Position numbers and translations under genes: made by a program | The notes under the pieces: model-generated | What the model was told of the DNA's origin: nothing | Databases searched by the model: none | What the model saw: only the letters and a program-made list of their open reading frames with translations | Assembly: GCF_002105155.1 (NCBI RefSeq) | Contig: NW_019029019.1 | Span: 102,501-166,500, forward strand | Origin: Lobosporangium transversale | Taxonomy: Eukaryota; Mortierellomycota; Mortierellomycetes; Mortierellales; Mortierellaceae | Reading direction: 5' to 3' | Length of the DNA stretch: 64,000 bases | Part shown: positions 35,599 through 48,621 of the stretch, one piece after another | Layout: each line of letters opens with the position of its first letter | How positions within the stretch are numbered: position 1 is the first letter of the stretch

Positions 35599-36977
35599 AT
35601 GCCTTTTGCTCAGGTAAAAATGAGCTACATAAAGTTATTCTTATAAGCCCATTGAATTCTCTTTAACTATTTTCATATTTTTTTCTTTTTTTCTTTTGAC
35701 TTTTCATAGGTAGTTATTGGGCCTCCAGGATCAGGCAAGACAACCTACTGCAATGGCATGCACCAATTCCTGAATGGGATGGAAAGGCATGAACTCGATT
35801 ACCCCCCTTCTTCACTATCTTTTTGTTTCCTTGAGTTTATGTATCAGAAAATCTAACATTTGACCGTTATTTTTTATTTATTTATTTATTTTTGTTTATG
35901 ACTATTAAGGAAGACAACTATAGTCAATCTCGATCCAGCAAACGAAGTCGTCCCTTATCCAACAAACATTTCAATTTTGGAACTGATCTCACTTGAAGAT
36001 ACAATGGAGAATCTACAACTAGGACCCAACGGTGGAATTATTTATTGCATGGAGTACTTGGCTGATAACATGGATTGGCTTGAAGAAAAGCTCAGAGCAT
36101 GTGGAGATGATTACATTGTCTTTGATTGCCCAGGTCAGGTGGAACTGTACACACACAATGATGCCATGAAACGCATCCTCGCCAGGCTAGAAAAAATTGG
36201 GTACAGGGTAAATATCAGGAATTACACATGTTTATCTTTCTGCAAGAAGAAAACCAAGATGATTTGTAGTCATGGTTATTGGCGAGAAGGGGCAATACTA
36301 AATAAAGGAATCGTAATTGATTTTTTTTTATTTTTTTATTTTTTTTATAATAGATGACCTGCGTTCATCTTGTCGATTCACACTACTGCACAGACGCAGC
36401 GAAATATATTTCTGTCCTCTTGCTCTCATTAAAGACCATGCTGCAGCTCGAACTACCTCATGTGAATGTGCTCTCCAAGATGGACCTAATCGAGACATAT
36501 GGCCGTTTACCCATGTCACTGGAGTTCTACACAAATGTGCAAGATCTCAGCTTTTTGCAGTATCATTTAAATCAAGATCCTTTCATGAAGCGCTTCCAGC
36601 AATTGAACCAGGCCATGTGCGACCTTATTGAGGATTTTGGCCTTGTCGGTTTTGAGACTCTATGCATTCAGGATAAGGAGTCTGTTACAAGAGTGGTTCG
36701 GGCAATTGATAGGGCTGGTGGCTATGTCTTCGGTGGCCTTGAAGAGGCAAACGAGAGCATCTTTATGACAGCAATGCGTACGGGATCTGAATGGGAGAGT
36801 ACAGTCCATGATGTGCAAGAGCGATACATGGGTTCAAACAGAGATGATCCAAACGCAGATCTGGAAGAATTTGCAAGAAATTATAAAGTAGACAAGGACA
36901 ATGATGAAAGTCCCGATCATATATCCAGCAATAATACTCAGCGTGCGAAAAGGGTTGCATTTGTGGATGAAAAGTAA
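35599..36977 (+). CDS. GPN2: GPN-loop GTPase 2
   Basis: Small GTPase of the GPN family, which acts with GPN1/GPN3 in assembly and nuclear import of RNA polymerase II. Four exons (35599-35613, 35710-35786, 35910-36207, 36354-36977) give 337 residues. The first exon encodes only MPFAQ. Walker A GPPGSGKT is at residues 9-16, the diagnostic Gly-Pro-Asn insertion at 69-71 (LGPNGG), FDCPGQVELYTH marks the G3 region, and NVLSKMDL the G4 region. The exon 2-3 join (GMER/KTTIVNLDPAN) requires a GC donor at 35787. The C-terminus is an acidic tail. Length and motifs match eukaryotic GPN2. Confidence 0.94.
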
Positions 36978-37485
36978 TCATATACATAAATATGTATCGC
37001 CTGTATCATAAATTTATAAACTCATAAATATAAACTATTTCTCGATATTAAATAATCTCGTAACTACCATATCCACGTGGGACTTATTCACGCCGCTCTC
37101 TCAACTTTATGTTGCCGAGGAGTTACATCCAGAGGCACAGCATTGGTGGCATCATTGGTAGCAATCCATACCGGCCCTCAGACTACCTGACTGTCAATGA
37201 AGATGATGTATGGCAGCTGAATATTTAAAAGTGCGTCGATATCAGTTATTTTATGTGACGGGTATCTTTCTCAACAGACTCCCTCGTACAAAAGTATTTT
37301 CCTTGATACATTTGATCCTTTTACGTTCGCAACAGACCAAATTGAGGATGACTGTCTTTACATTTAATTTTGATGACTAACTTGTTTTTTTTTTTTTTTT
37401 TTTTTTTTTTTTCACAATAATTGCTTTTCCTTCTAAATCTCAGATACATTTGCTCTGGCGCTCTAACCACTTCATACAGAGGACT
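36978..37485. other. Convergent intergenic region
   Basis: Shared 3' region of GPN2 and the ABC transporter. It has a T28 run near 37385-37412 and AATAAA-like sequences after GPN2. No gene seen. Confidence 0.5.
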
Positions 37486-40400
37486 CTATTGTTCTGTTCC
37501 TCGTTGTTTACTTCCTTCAGCGCTCCTCACCATATCCATGAGCACCTCCAGCTCGCCAGATCGCTCACACATCTCTCTGAATTGCGATTTTTCCTTGCCA
37601 TTTGTACCATCCTCCATCAAGAGCTTTTTGGGTGTATCATACTCCAACACTTGGCCGTGATCTAGCACTAACACTTTGTCGTACAAGATAATCGTGTTGA
37701 GTCGATGTGCAATACAGATCACAGTAGAATTCTCAAATTCTTGCTGAATCGCTGATTGAATCGCTTTGTCTGTAGCAAAATCAACAGATGCGGTCGCCTC
37801 GTCCATCACAATGATCTTGGAGTTCCGGAGCAATGCCCGAGCCATACACAGCAGTTGGCGCTGGCCCTGAGAGAAATTCGATCCGCCCTCACTAACTGGA
37901 TTATCAAGACTTGAGAACGATATATGAGTCGTCTTGCTGTTGTTGTTTGCTCCTGCTGCTAGTGCATTGCTGGAATTGCTGACAGAGCCAGAGCCCTCAC
38001 CAACTTCACCATTAGTATCAATAATGCTCAAAGCAGACGAGTCTTGGCTTGCCTCAGTAACTAAGTGCACACGCCGGAGGGCTTCCCAGAGTTCAGCATC
38101 GTCATGATCATTAAAAGGGTCAAGATTGGATCGGATAGTACCATTAAAGAGCATGGGATCCTGTGGGATAATAGTCAAACGAGAACGAAGGTCGTCCAAA
38201 CCGATGTCACAGATATTAATACCATCGATATGAATGGTTCCTGCCACTGGTTCAACAAAACGGAACAGCGAAAGCGCCAATGTACTCTTTCCTGAACCCG
38301 TTCTATAAATCATACGCGCCCATGTACAAAAACATAGCATAGACATTTATACCACACACACACACAAAAAGGGAAGGGTTAGCCTTTGATATATTCAACA
38401 CAGCTTAAAGTCAAACCATTCTGCTCTGGATTTTATCAAGACAAGCAAAAAATTACCTTCCAACGACGCCGATTTTTTGCCGAGGTTCGACAGTAAAAGA
38501 GATGCCTCTTAGGACAGTTTCGAGCTCAGGCGCGTATTTCATTTCCAAGTCCTTTACCTCAATGCTTCCTTCTGTTGGCCAAGCAGCCGGAGGTCTTCGA
38601 CCTTCAATGATAGCAGGTGGCTCCAAAGGCATTATCGTATACTCTGTAATCCTCTCGATGGCGTTCAGTTCCATCTCAATCTCTGTGTACTCTCGGACTA
38701 AATAGTTTACTAGGGCTACAAACTCGAGGGCATATGTCAGCGCCAAACCTGCTGTACCAGCATCGATTCCGACTGGATTCATCAGGATAAATACTCCAGA
38801 TGAGAGTGCTACTACTGCACCAATCGAATCTGACCGGACTGACAACCATCGGTTAGCGATCCATAAGAAATAGAATGGCCGATTACTATCATCAATCTTG
38901 GTCAACAAGTCGCTCATGAATCGGCTCTGTTCACTAAACGCACGAATTGTCGCGACACCTGCCAAGGTCTCCCCAAACATGGAGTAGATAGGTGAGCGAG
39001 ATACAGAGTGTAGACGCTTAAGCTCTCGAGACGAGCTGATGTACTTTTTACCCACTACCAAGTACGCCACCGAAATCAATGCTGCAACAACGACAAACAC
39101 AGGCGTGATGTAGGCTAAGACAATGATAATCGAACTGACAGACATGATGAGCGACAAAAGTTGAGCGCAATTATTGGCGATCGATCCATCGACGGTCTCG
39201 AAATCTTTTGAGAATCTGTTCATGATTCGACCTACAGGGGTGGTGTCAAAAAACCGGAGAGGCGCGCGTACTACCGAAAGCAGCAGCTTTTTGTACAGCA
39301 GTCTTGCAGCACGTAAGGAACCATACAACACAATAACCGTCTGCATGACATGTGCCAAGCTAGCCCCGATCGAGATCAAGGCATAAATAAGCAAGTAAAA
39401 ATCTGTACTGTGCTTCTCAGCACCCTCTCTGATATAATTTGGATGTAGACTCATCGAAGACAGTGCCGGACTATCGAGTGGAGTATGCCCCTGAATCCCC
39501 TGTGAATCAGAATATACAGCTGAAGGGGCAAGGTGTATTGACGAGGATCCCATGGTGTTGTAAATGTTCAAGGACATGAGTTTTTTAAAGAATGAATCCG
39601 GTGCATATGAGTTTGCCCACTCGCGTACCCACAACGACTCTGACACTTCTATCGATCGGGTCACAGCAAAGGCCGCCATAAGTGTCAACCAAAAGATGAT
39701 GCCACCAGCAGCCGACGCATAAACAAGGTAGATGGACCATTTGACGCGGCCTTCCTCACGCGCCTCCTCCTGAACAAGCTTCCTGGCGTCCTTGGTTGGA
39801 GCAGCACCTGCAGAAGAAGGTTCTGAGGTTCTTTTAAGATCCTTGCTGGTTGACTTATTCTGCACAAGTTTAGGTTTGACAATACTTGTGGATGATCCCA
39901 AGTCGTTACCATTGACAGTATCGCTGTCAGAAGTATCCGTGGCCTGATCATCCTCATCTTCTTCGAGGACAAGGGACAATAGCCCCTGTTCCCTGAGCTG
40001 TTGAACTGAACCCTGAACAGAAATCTCTCCGTTATTCATCAACACCACATGCTTAGCAGTTGCGATACAGAGACGGACATGATGAGTCACCAGGATACAA
40101 GTGCGGTTCGTCATAATCGGCCCAGTCAGACATTTGGCATGAATATGTTCGGCAGTATGGGCATCTACAGCTGAAAGACAATCATCCAGAAGTACATGTC
40201 GTGCCCGTGAATAAATGGCACGCGCCAACGAAACACGCTGCTTCTGGCCCCCAGAGAGAGTGATGCCCTTCTCTCCAATCTCGGTTTGATCACCATCCTC
40301 CAAAATTTCAAGATCACGTTTTAACGCGCAGACTTCGATGACCTCGTTATAGCGTTCTTCCTCATATTGACTGCCGAACAAGATGTTGTCACGAATAGAG

Positions 40401-43400
40401 GCATTTTGTAACCAAGCCTGCTGAGAGACATAGGCTACACCGTCATTCAATAACCCGGTTTCTGGATCAAACTCCTTTGAGCCATCCAATGGTCGTCGAG
40501 GTAAGAAAATTTGTCCTGCCAAGATATCCATTTCGCCTAGCATAGCCATCAATAGCGAGGTCTTTCCGCTTCCGGTCGATCCACAGACAATGGAGAGTTC
40601 TCCTACAGGGAATGAAACACTGATATTGCGTAGAATAAATTGGTCTACATCCTCCACCCGGGGCTGATCTGAGTTCGCTGCGTTTACATTAGGTGTCTTT
40701 GCACTTTCGGTTGTCCACCATTGTGCACTCATCTCCTGCATCCCAATTTCAGGCGACCCATTTGTTCTTTTATTGCCATTGACAAACACATCCTTGATAT
40801 TGGGCTCATCCAGATACTCAGCAATACGGCCCAAACTGACGCTGGCATTTGTGAGGGCCATGTAGACTGCAGGAAGACCATTCAGAGGGCTCTTTAAGCG
40901 ATTGAAAAGGACCATGGCTGTAAAGGCAACTGCGGGCGTAAACTCGCCTTTTTGAATCTTGGCGTAGCAGAAGAAGCTTGATAAGGTTACCAACAGAGGA
41001 GATGTAAACCAGACCATTTGGAAAAGGATAGTGTTTTTGTAAACTATGAAAATAACAAAATAAGGATAAGTTTTTTCTTTTTTTTTTTTTTTTTTTTTTG
41101 TTGAAATAAAACAACAAATTAGCATTAAAAAAAAGAGGAACCTTTCGTGTTCTTTCTTACCATTAACCAGCTTCTTGAGTTCAAACTCTCTTGCTTTCAA
41201 CACTTTCTCACTGAAGGACATTTCCCAAGCGAAAAACTTGATCATGCGAATACCCGCGATCAACTATATGTCCATAGATATACACAAATCAAGACGATTA
41301 GTCAGTGTTCGAACCTGACGTCTTAATCCTAATAATAACGAATGCCGAAAAACAAAGCCTTGCCTCTCCCATCAAGGTGACACGATCATCACGAGCACTG
41401 GAAAGCTCGCGTTGTCCAATGGTATATCGCTTCCTGACAGCCTTGTTGACAGGGATAGTGATGATCAGGATGGACATTCCAACTAGTGAACTCCAACCGA
41501 TGAGGTCGTACAAGAGATATGTTCCTAAGGCAATGCCGATAGGTGAGGAAACTCCGATGTGCCAAAAGTTACACACGCCCGAAACACGAACTGTATCCGT
41601 TGACATGAGATTGACAACCTTGCCTGCACTAGCAGGCGCGGTGTCTTTGTCGTCGTCTTTGCCTTTACTCTTGCCTTTGTCTTTTCCTTTCCCATTTCCA
41701 TTCCCTTTACCATTAGAGTCACTGCTGTCCTGGCTGCCGCTCGATTCCTTTGGTTTCTTCTTGACAAGACCACTCATGTCGCGGCGAGTCAATGTCTTTG
41801 CATAGATCTCTGCATTTAGTAGCGCCATCATGGAAACGTTAATTTTGCGTCCCATGTAAAACATTTGTGACTGCACCAACGAGCGTGAGACCTGGGCAAT
41901 GAAGATGAGGATGACATAGAGGTAAGCGACTTTTGGTGGAACTTCGGGATCATTGATGTAGCTGAGAAACAGCTTGAGGAAGTAGGGGACCGAGAAGTCA
42001 AGGAATGTCGAAATGACGACGAACGTGAACTGCCATAAGAACGATACTCCATTGAACCAGAGGACGCGCTTGAGAAGTGATGCGGATGATCTAGTCCGAT
42101 GTATATAACCGTAATTAGAATGATTAGCGTTCAGCAAAAGTAGAGTAAAATACCTGATTAGGGGCATGGAAAATCTCTCAAATCTCAACAAAGTAAACTC
42201 CGCAAACAAGATTAAATACATAACATCGTTTACACTTGTTACACAGCATTACAAACACTTGGCGCAACTCCCCATAAGCAAGGCTCTCTGCTCTTGTATT
42301 ATACTTCAGTTATATCTCAAAAAAGGAAGCAAAGATCCGATGCAAGGGGAAAAAAAAGAAAAAAAAAACAGATGTGGCGCAGAAAGAGATAGAGATCTCA
42401 TGATACCCACCTAAAGCTCGAGAACATCTGAAACTGTGACCAGACAGTCCTCGCCCGGAGTTGAGGCAACAACTCGGACAAGTCTGATAGGTTAAGCGTT
42501 TTGCTCGATCCAATACTGATGATCTTGTTGAACCAAGAAAAGAATAGCCATGAAAGATATGACGCATATGCCTCTGGACTCATAGCATGCTTGGCCTATA
42601 CATTAATTGATATTGTGTACATGTTCGATGATACGATAGATTATTACATGAAGAGAAAAAGATAGGATGGTTAAATATTTCAACCTTTCCTTACATACGC
42701 CTTCTATCCCTTTGTCATCTTCTTCCTTTCTCATTGCTGTAGCAATATACCACAGGATTTTTTTTTATATTGATGTATCAACTTGGATGTGGTAAGTGAT
42801 TGTCAAAGATTGGCTGATTGGATGAAGTTGTGTAAATAAAAAAAAAGAAAAAACCGATTGGTTGAAAAACTTACAGATGCATAACCATAACCATATTGAT
42901 GGACAAAGTCCAGATCCAGCTCTGCGGGCATGGTCAGCGCAGTCCCAAAAAGGACAAGAGCAGTGCAGAACTTGGCGAAAAAGACGTAAGTATCAAAGGA
43001 ATAAGAATATCCGAATCGATGGTGGTCTAGGATAGTGTCTAATTTATCCCAGAATTCAAACAAAAGGACTACAAATGTGGTGGAATAAAACCATTGTAAG
43101 GGTTGCAACGCGTTCATGTATCGGATTCGATGGGTGATAATGCCCAATAAAGCCAATAAGACCATAGCCCATCCTGTCAAGATGGCAATGGGTGCAAAGA
43201 GACGTTCAAATTGGCTGCGATCTCTATCTCCAGAGGAGTCATCACTGTCACCATTATCCAGGGTCAGGAAAGAATGGATGAATGAGACTAGATGAAGCGT
43301 AGAGGCAAGCAAAGAGAAAAGGAAGAGGATGATAGTGCGAATTTTGATATGATGGGCTTTGGGTTGAGTGTCCCCAGAAATGTTGTCTGAAGCATTGTTG

Positions 43401-43588
43401 GATACAGGGATACGAGTGTAGTCAAAGGTAGACTTGCGACGGGCTAGTTGTGCAGCACGAGAAGGGGATGCAGCAGGGTTGAGTTCAATGTTTGTTGACT
43501 TTGCAGCGATAGCACAGATTGAAGCAGAGACGACAAAACTGGTCAATGGCAGAACAGCCATGACGACTTCTCTCAATGACATCCCCAT
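37486..43588 (-). CDS. ABC transporter, ABCC/MRP subfamily, full length
   Basis: ATP-driven exporter related to yeast Ycf1 and animal MRPs, which pump glutathione or other conjugates into vacuoles or out of the cell. Six exons (43588-42875, 42595-42411, 42090-41364, 41263-41161, 41043-38457, 38302-37486) give about 1,710 residues. An N-terminal hydrophobic region like TMD0/L0 (1-238) comes first, then TMD1, NBD1 (Walker A GSTGSGKTS about 730, signature LSGGQKQRVSLARA about 840, Walker B HVLLDDCLSAVD), TMD2, and NBD2 (Walker A GRTGSGKST split by the last intron, about 1438; signature SQGQRQLLCMARALL; Walker B IIVMDEATASVD). NBD1 has Asp in place of the catalytic Glu, as usual in ABCC proteins. 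A Lys/Gly/Asp-rich insertion interrupts TMD1 near residue 400. Exon 3 seems to use a GC donor. The start at 43588 is the first good ATG; an upstream exon is not excluded. Confidence 0.93.
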
Positions 43589-43881
43589 TGAGAAGAAAAT
43601 AAAAAAAAATCCAGGGGGAAGGTGGATAAGGAATGCCAAGAGTAAGGACAAGGAAAAATGAGAGAAGAAGGAAAAGAGAGAAGAGAAAGAAGAAAAGAAA
43701 AAAGTGCCAATGTATTTGAATGAACAGCTTTTTCAACATGGCAATGCCATTTTCATTTCGAATCAAATGTTTTTAATTTTGCATTCACTGTCACATCCAC
43801 GGGTAATTCTTGTATACTTTTTTAAAGGCAGCATTTCAGATTCATGTATAAAGCGGTCTAGACTAAAAAGAGATAGAGTAA

Positions 43882-44445
43882 CTAAATAAGAGTGGTGCTG
43901 GTTCCTTCAAAACCTTTACCATCCTGAGAAAGCTTCTTCAATGCTTCACCATCCACACGCATGACTTGCCACTCATCCATCGCAACTGCTCCCAAGGACT
44001 TGTAGAACTGGATACTAGGTTCATTCCATTTCAGTACTGACCACTCCAGTCGACCTCCGTTCATCAGTTCAACTTCGCGAGCCAGCTCACCCAAGAGGCG
44101 CCTGCCAATGCGTTGCCCTCTGGCTGATTCCTTCACGAACAGATCCTCGAGATAGATACCTCCTTTGCCTCTCCAGGTAGAATAGTTTGTAAAATAAAGA
44201 GCAAATCCAACGGGTTCAGATGAAGAAGGGATGAATGCTAAGAGACATGAGGCCAAGTTCTGTGAGGTCGGATGAGGGGGAGTGAAGCGAAGAGTGTTGA
44301 GCAATGATTCCTCTGTGGCCTCGACAGTGGATGGAGGTTCCTTCTCATACTTTGCAAGCTCATGGACCAATGAGAGGATAGATCCTACATCTGCAGGGGT
44401 AGCAGCACGGACAGTGACCTGAGGAGATGACGAGGATGAAGACAT
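43882..44445 (-). CDS. GNAT-family N-acetyltransferase (diamine acetyltransferase-like)
   Basis: Single exon, 187 residues, transferring acetyl from acetyl-CoA to an amine. The start ATG at 44445 was chosen because upstream codons are a hydrophobic/T-rich 5' leader. It shows RAATPADVGSILSLVHELAKYEK, typical of spermidine/spermine N1-acetyltransferase-like proteins, then YLEDLFVKESARGQRIGRRLL, which contains the acetyl-CoA-binding loop (RGQRIG), and WNEPSIQFYKSLGA near the C-terminus, where this subgroup carries a catalytic Tyr. Polyamines or a small amine or amino acid are likely substrates; thialysine acetyltransferases look the same at this level. No targeting signal. Confidence 0.9.
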   Translation of the reverse strand: MSSSSSSPQVTVRAATPADVGSILSLVHELAKYEKEPPSTVEATEESLLNTLRFTPPHPTSQNLASCLLAFIPSSSEPVGFALYFTNYSTWRGKGGIYLEDLFVKESARGQRIGRRLLGELAREVELMNGGRLEWSVLKWNEPSIQFYKSLGAVAMDEWQVMRVDGEALKKLSQDGKGFEGTSTTLI

Positions 44446-45523
44446 GTCGTTGTTTTCAGCGTATGGGTAAACAGGTACGGATGCGTGTGAAAAAAAATAA
44501 AAAAATAAAATAAAATAAAATAAAGAAAGAGAGAAAGAGAGAGAAGAAAAGAGAAGCAAAATGAGTAGCTGGGGGGGACAGGAGATCAGTTTTATACTCT
44601 GCATACAATTATGACTAAGAAAACAAGGTTAGACTAGCCATTTTTTCCGCAGCAGACACTGATCAATGTTTTAGAAAGTGATAGAGAGATCAATTGGCGT
44701 GAACGTGTATATAAACAAACAGAAATCCTTCTGTAGTTAACGCGACTGTAATCCAAGACTGTCCCTGATCCGACTTTTGTGTAAACAGTTTGAATATGCA
44801 CCAAAAGCAAGACAATCCAACCGACATCTCCTATCTCAATGTATGCTTGCTTGTCTTTCATTAATAGACAAACCGTACAGTCCCAAATGGGGCCCACGTG
44901 ATGCCACTGTGTTCAGATTCCCATTGCAACGGACAATATCTGTAACATGAAGTGGGTGCATCAGCACCATTAATCTTTTGCTGCAAATAATGAGCTATGA
45001 TGACCTTTTCTTTTCCTTTTCTTTTATTCCCTTTACCGTTAGTGAAATATTTTTTTTTTTTCCTTACCCCTTCACTTAAGATCTTAATAAGCCTACCACT
45101 TCTCTAAACTAGGAAATCCAGCAGTTTGATTGACACGCTTCTACAAAAAATACAATACCCTTTTATATATTATGTATGCAGGTGAAAGTGATTCTCTCTT
45201 CTATGTTGAGACGGACCTAACTTCTTTCCGCAAGTCGTCCTACCGCTCTATTACTTTCTTTGAGAACTGAAAAGATATTGATCATCTACTCATCTGCCCA
45301 TTAATCCTCTCCTAACCTACCACATCCATTCACCAAGCTACGAAATCTTTAAAACCCTTATTAATCGTTCCTATTCATATATATCCTGTTCTACTCAATT
45401 GGCTTCCTCTTTCTCAATTTTGAATAGTTGAGACTTTTATTTCAAAAGAGCTCAAGCTTTCCCTTCCATACTATATCACAACACCTTTAGACCTTACGTG
45501 TGCATAGCAACAAGTTATCGTAC
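44446..45523. other. Divergent spacer between acetyltransferase and RhoGEF
   Basis: About 1.1 kb with no coding signal. CT-rich tracts toward the right (45180-45500) fit a fungal promoter of the downstream RhoGEF gene. Confidence 0.5.
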
Positions 45524-46435
45524 ATGGCAAACAAAACACTGCCCTCAATTTTGACAGAGGGGCAGCAATACTTAGTAAGGAAGAATTCTTTAATCCTCCA
45601 AGTGCTGTAGGACCATAAAATCAACCAATCTAATCTATTAAAAAAAATAGGTTATCGAACAGGCACTTATAAGAGCTGGATATGACCATGATGCCAACAT
45701 CGAAAATCGCCCCAAAACTACTCATGGTTCGTTCATCTTCCCCATGCTAAATGCATCGATAAGCACACCTGGAGGGGGATTCTATGGCGGTGACAATGAT
45801 AACCACAAAGGAGCAGATCGCTACTCTATTGAAGGAAATGGAAGCATTTTTAGTAAAGAGAACAGGACAAGTGGTGTAGCAATAGGGGCGTCCAGCATGA
45901 ATGGTAGTGTAACATGCCATAACATAAACGGAGGCCTACAGTTGTATTCACCCATCTCTGCAGGATCGTTCACACATAAAATATATGCCAACACGGCTCG
46001 ATCGAGCACTAGCAGTATGCTTTCGATCGGCCGACAGAAATCGGAGCCACCCGTCTCTATTCTTCCACATTATAATTCACCTTACGAAGCAATGTTTTTC
46101 AACCAGCCAGGTAATGAGAAATGAAAAAAAAAAAAAAATACAGCTTGCTGATAACCAATAATAGCCCTATCAATGCATTCATGCTCATAACTAATCCTAT
46201 CGCACTCAAAACTATTTCTGTGGTCTTGTACTGTGTTTTTGGTTTTCTTGCTATATGTATAGATACGATGCATTTTATTGGAAAGGATCTTCGAATTGGA
46301 ACCATATGTATTTCTATGAGGCCTAGCCAGGATGCAATGCGCTTCCTTGTTCGTACAGTTCTTGTAAGTTACTACTTAGTTCTCTGGTGGACGACGTCTC
46401 AATTCAATATGAGCAAGTAATAAATACTATAAGGA

Positions 46436-46469
<34 letters not shown>

Positions 46470-47353
46470 ATAGAAATTCACTTGCGTGGATGTTCTGGAT
46501 AGTTATCGAGCTACCGCAGAGTTTGAGAAATGTCAATCATTGTATACGAAGAAAAATGAAATTCTACCAATGCTCCATGTTGCACTACAGCAATGCTTCG
46601 AATCTATCCCAGAGGTCGAGGTGAAACGTCACCAGGTAGTTCAGCATCAGTCAGCGACTGATCATTCTGTCTTTGTCCTGGATGATTCTGGTTGGTTGCA
46701 GAGCCCACGATATATCGCAAACTTAGTTCATGGTCTAGAGGAAGTCCGACAGGAAGGATTCGCGTTTGTGCTCAAAAACCTGGAAGCGCAGATGGTATGA
46801 TCCTCCATTATTAGATAAACATGAGCATAAAATAATGCAAAAGTATACAAACAGCTTTTAATTTTTATTTTTTTACTATGATTTTAAAAGCGACCAGCTG
46901 CGGTATCCTTGGACATCGTGATCCCTAATAAAGACGAGTCACTTACAGCTGACGATCAAGAGCAGTTTTGGGCCTTTTTCAATGGGCTGGGCGAGCACAT
47001 TGAAGCTGAAACCTATTTGCCTAATGTGTCCAAGCATACCTTCATTTTGCCGTCAATGATTGCAGGGGACAAGGTACATCGATCTTTTGTTTTCTTTTAT
47101 AAAAAAATTAAAATCTCTGTTGCCTCTAACCTTCTTTCTTTTTATTCGCGTCCCTGGTATCAAGAGCGAGGGGCAACGTCTGAGTGCTTTGGCAGAGTTA
47201 ATCGAGACAGAAACCAGTTACAACAAGCGAATGAATGATCTTATCAGTGTAATTAAACAAGGGGCTTACTGCGTCTATAAAGCACGCCACATCCGTTTGG
47301 TTTAGTTAAAGGAACGTTCGAGCTCACTGTATTTTTATTTCCTATAATCTTCA

Positions 47354-47396
<43 letters not shown>

Positions 47397-47921
47397 TATA
47401 CTTAAAGGAGGCTCGCTATGCACTCACAGCACTCAGCCCTCCGCTAGGCAAGTATGAGATTCGAATGATTTTCTCCAACATCGAACAGATTGTTGCAGCC
47501 AGTACTGAGTTCCTGAAAGACCTGAACGGATATCAAAATCACAAAACGAATGAAGACAAAAGCTTAGGAGAGATCTGCCGTAAGAACGTAAGGAAACTGG
47601 AATCTCTTAGACACTACCAATCTGAAACTACGGATGGCCACTATCAACAACAGACAATCAAAGGCTTATTGTACGTTCTGTTTTCATTATTTAGCTTCAA
47701 AACATGCAATGCTATAAGCACTATTTGATGCGTTATAAACGAGCACAAGAGATACATTTGGCCTTAAGCAAGAAGAGCCAAGCGTATAGAGCATTCCAGG
47801 AAAGATGCATTCATACCACTGGAATACAGACGCTGTCTAACCTCTTGGTTGAACCAACTCAACGTATTGTTAAATATCCGTTGCTTTTCAAAGGTAAGGG
47901 GAAAATGATGGATGCTCTACG

Positions 47922-47955
<34 letters not shown>

Positions 47956-48585
47956 AAAGATTTACAGATATTGACAAAAGAAAACTATTATGATATCGCT
48001 TTACAACGTTTAATAGCTATATTATCTGGGACGAATAAAGATTCAGAGGACGTAGATGGTCTTCGAGAAGCAGCCCATATTGCATCCGAGATTGCACACA
48101 TGGAAAAAGCAAAACCCGAGCAAAGAGCAGAGATGCTGTTCAACCTTCGAAGTATCATTGAAAATTGCCCAGATTCGATTGTCAACCAGAATAGGAGCAT
48201 TATATCTTATATGGATGGGTTCGAGACCAACCTGCTGACAGGAGAGAGGGGCAGACCCATCACTCTAATTCTTTTCTCGGACAAGATCATGATCGTACGA
48301 CGACCTAGTACTTCAAGTGGTGAAGCCTTATTTCACTTAAAAGAAGATGAAGAGCAACGGAAGCAGAAAGAGAGAGAGGAAAAAGAACGTGAGAAGAAGA
48401 GCAAGAGGGATGGCAGGAATGATACAGATGGTTGCAATAATGGTGGTGGTATTCATGGAGGTTCGGTTGTATCAATACCAGGACTTCAGCTTTTGAGAAA
48501 GGATTGGAAATTCATGGGCTGGATGGACATTCTAAGGGTCAAGGTCGCTGTTGTTGAACAAAGTACTATCTTCTTTTTGCAACGC

Positions 48586-48621
<36 letters not shown>

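Noticed and set aside
43589-43651. Upstream extension of the ABC transporter reading frame
   Set aside because: The extra codons begin at a non-ATG codon and are pyrimidine-rich leader-like sequence; the first ATG is at 43588.
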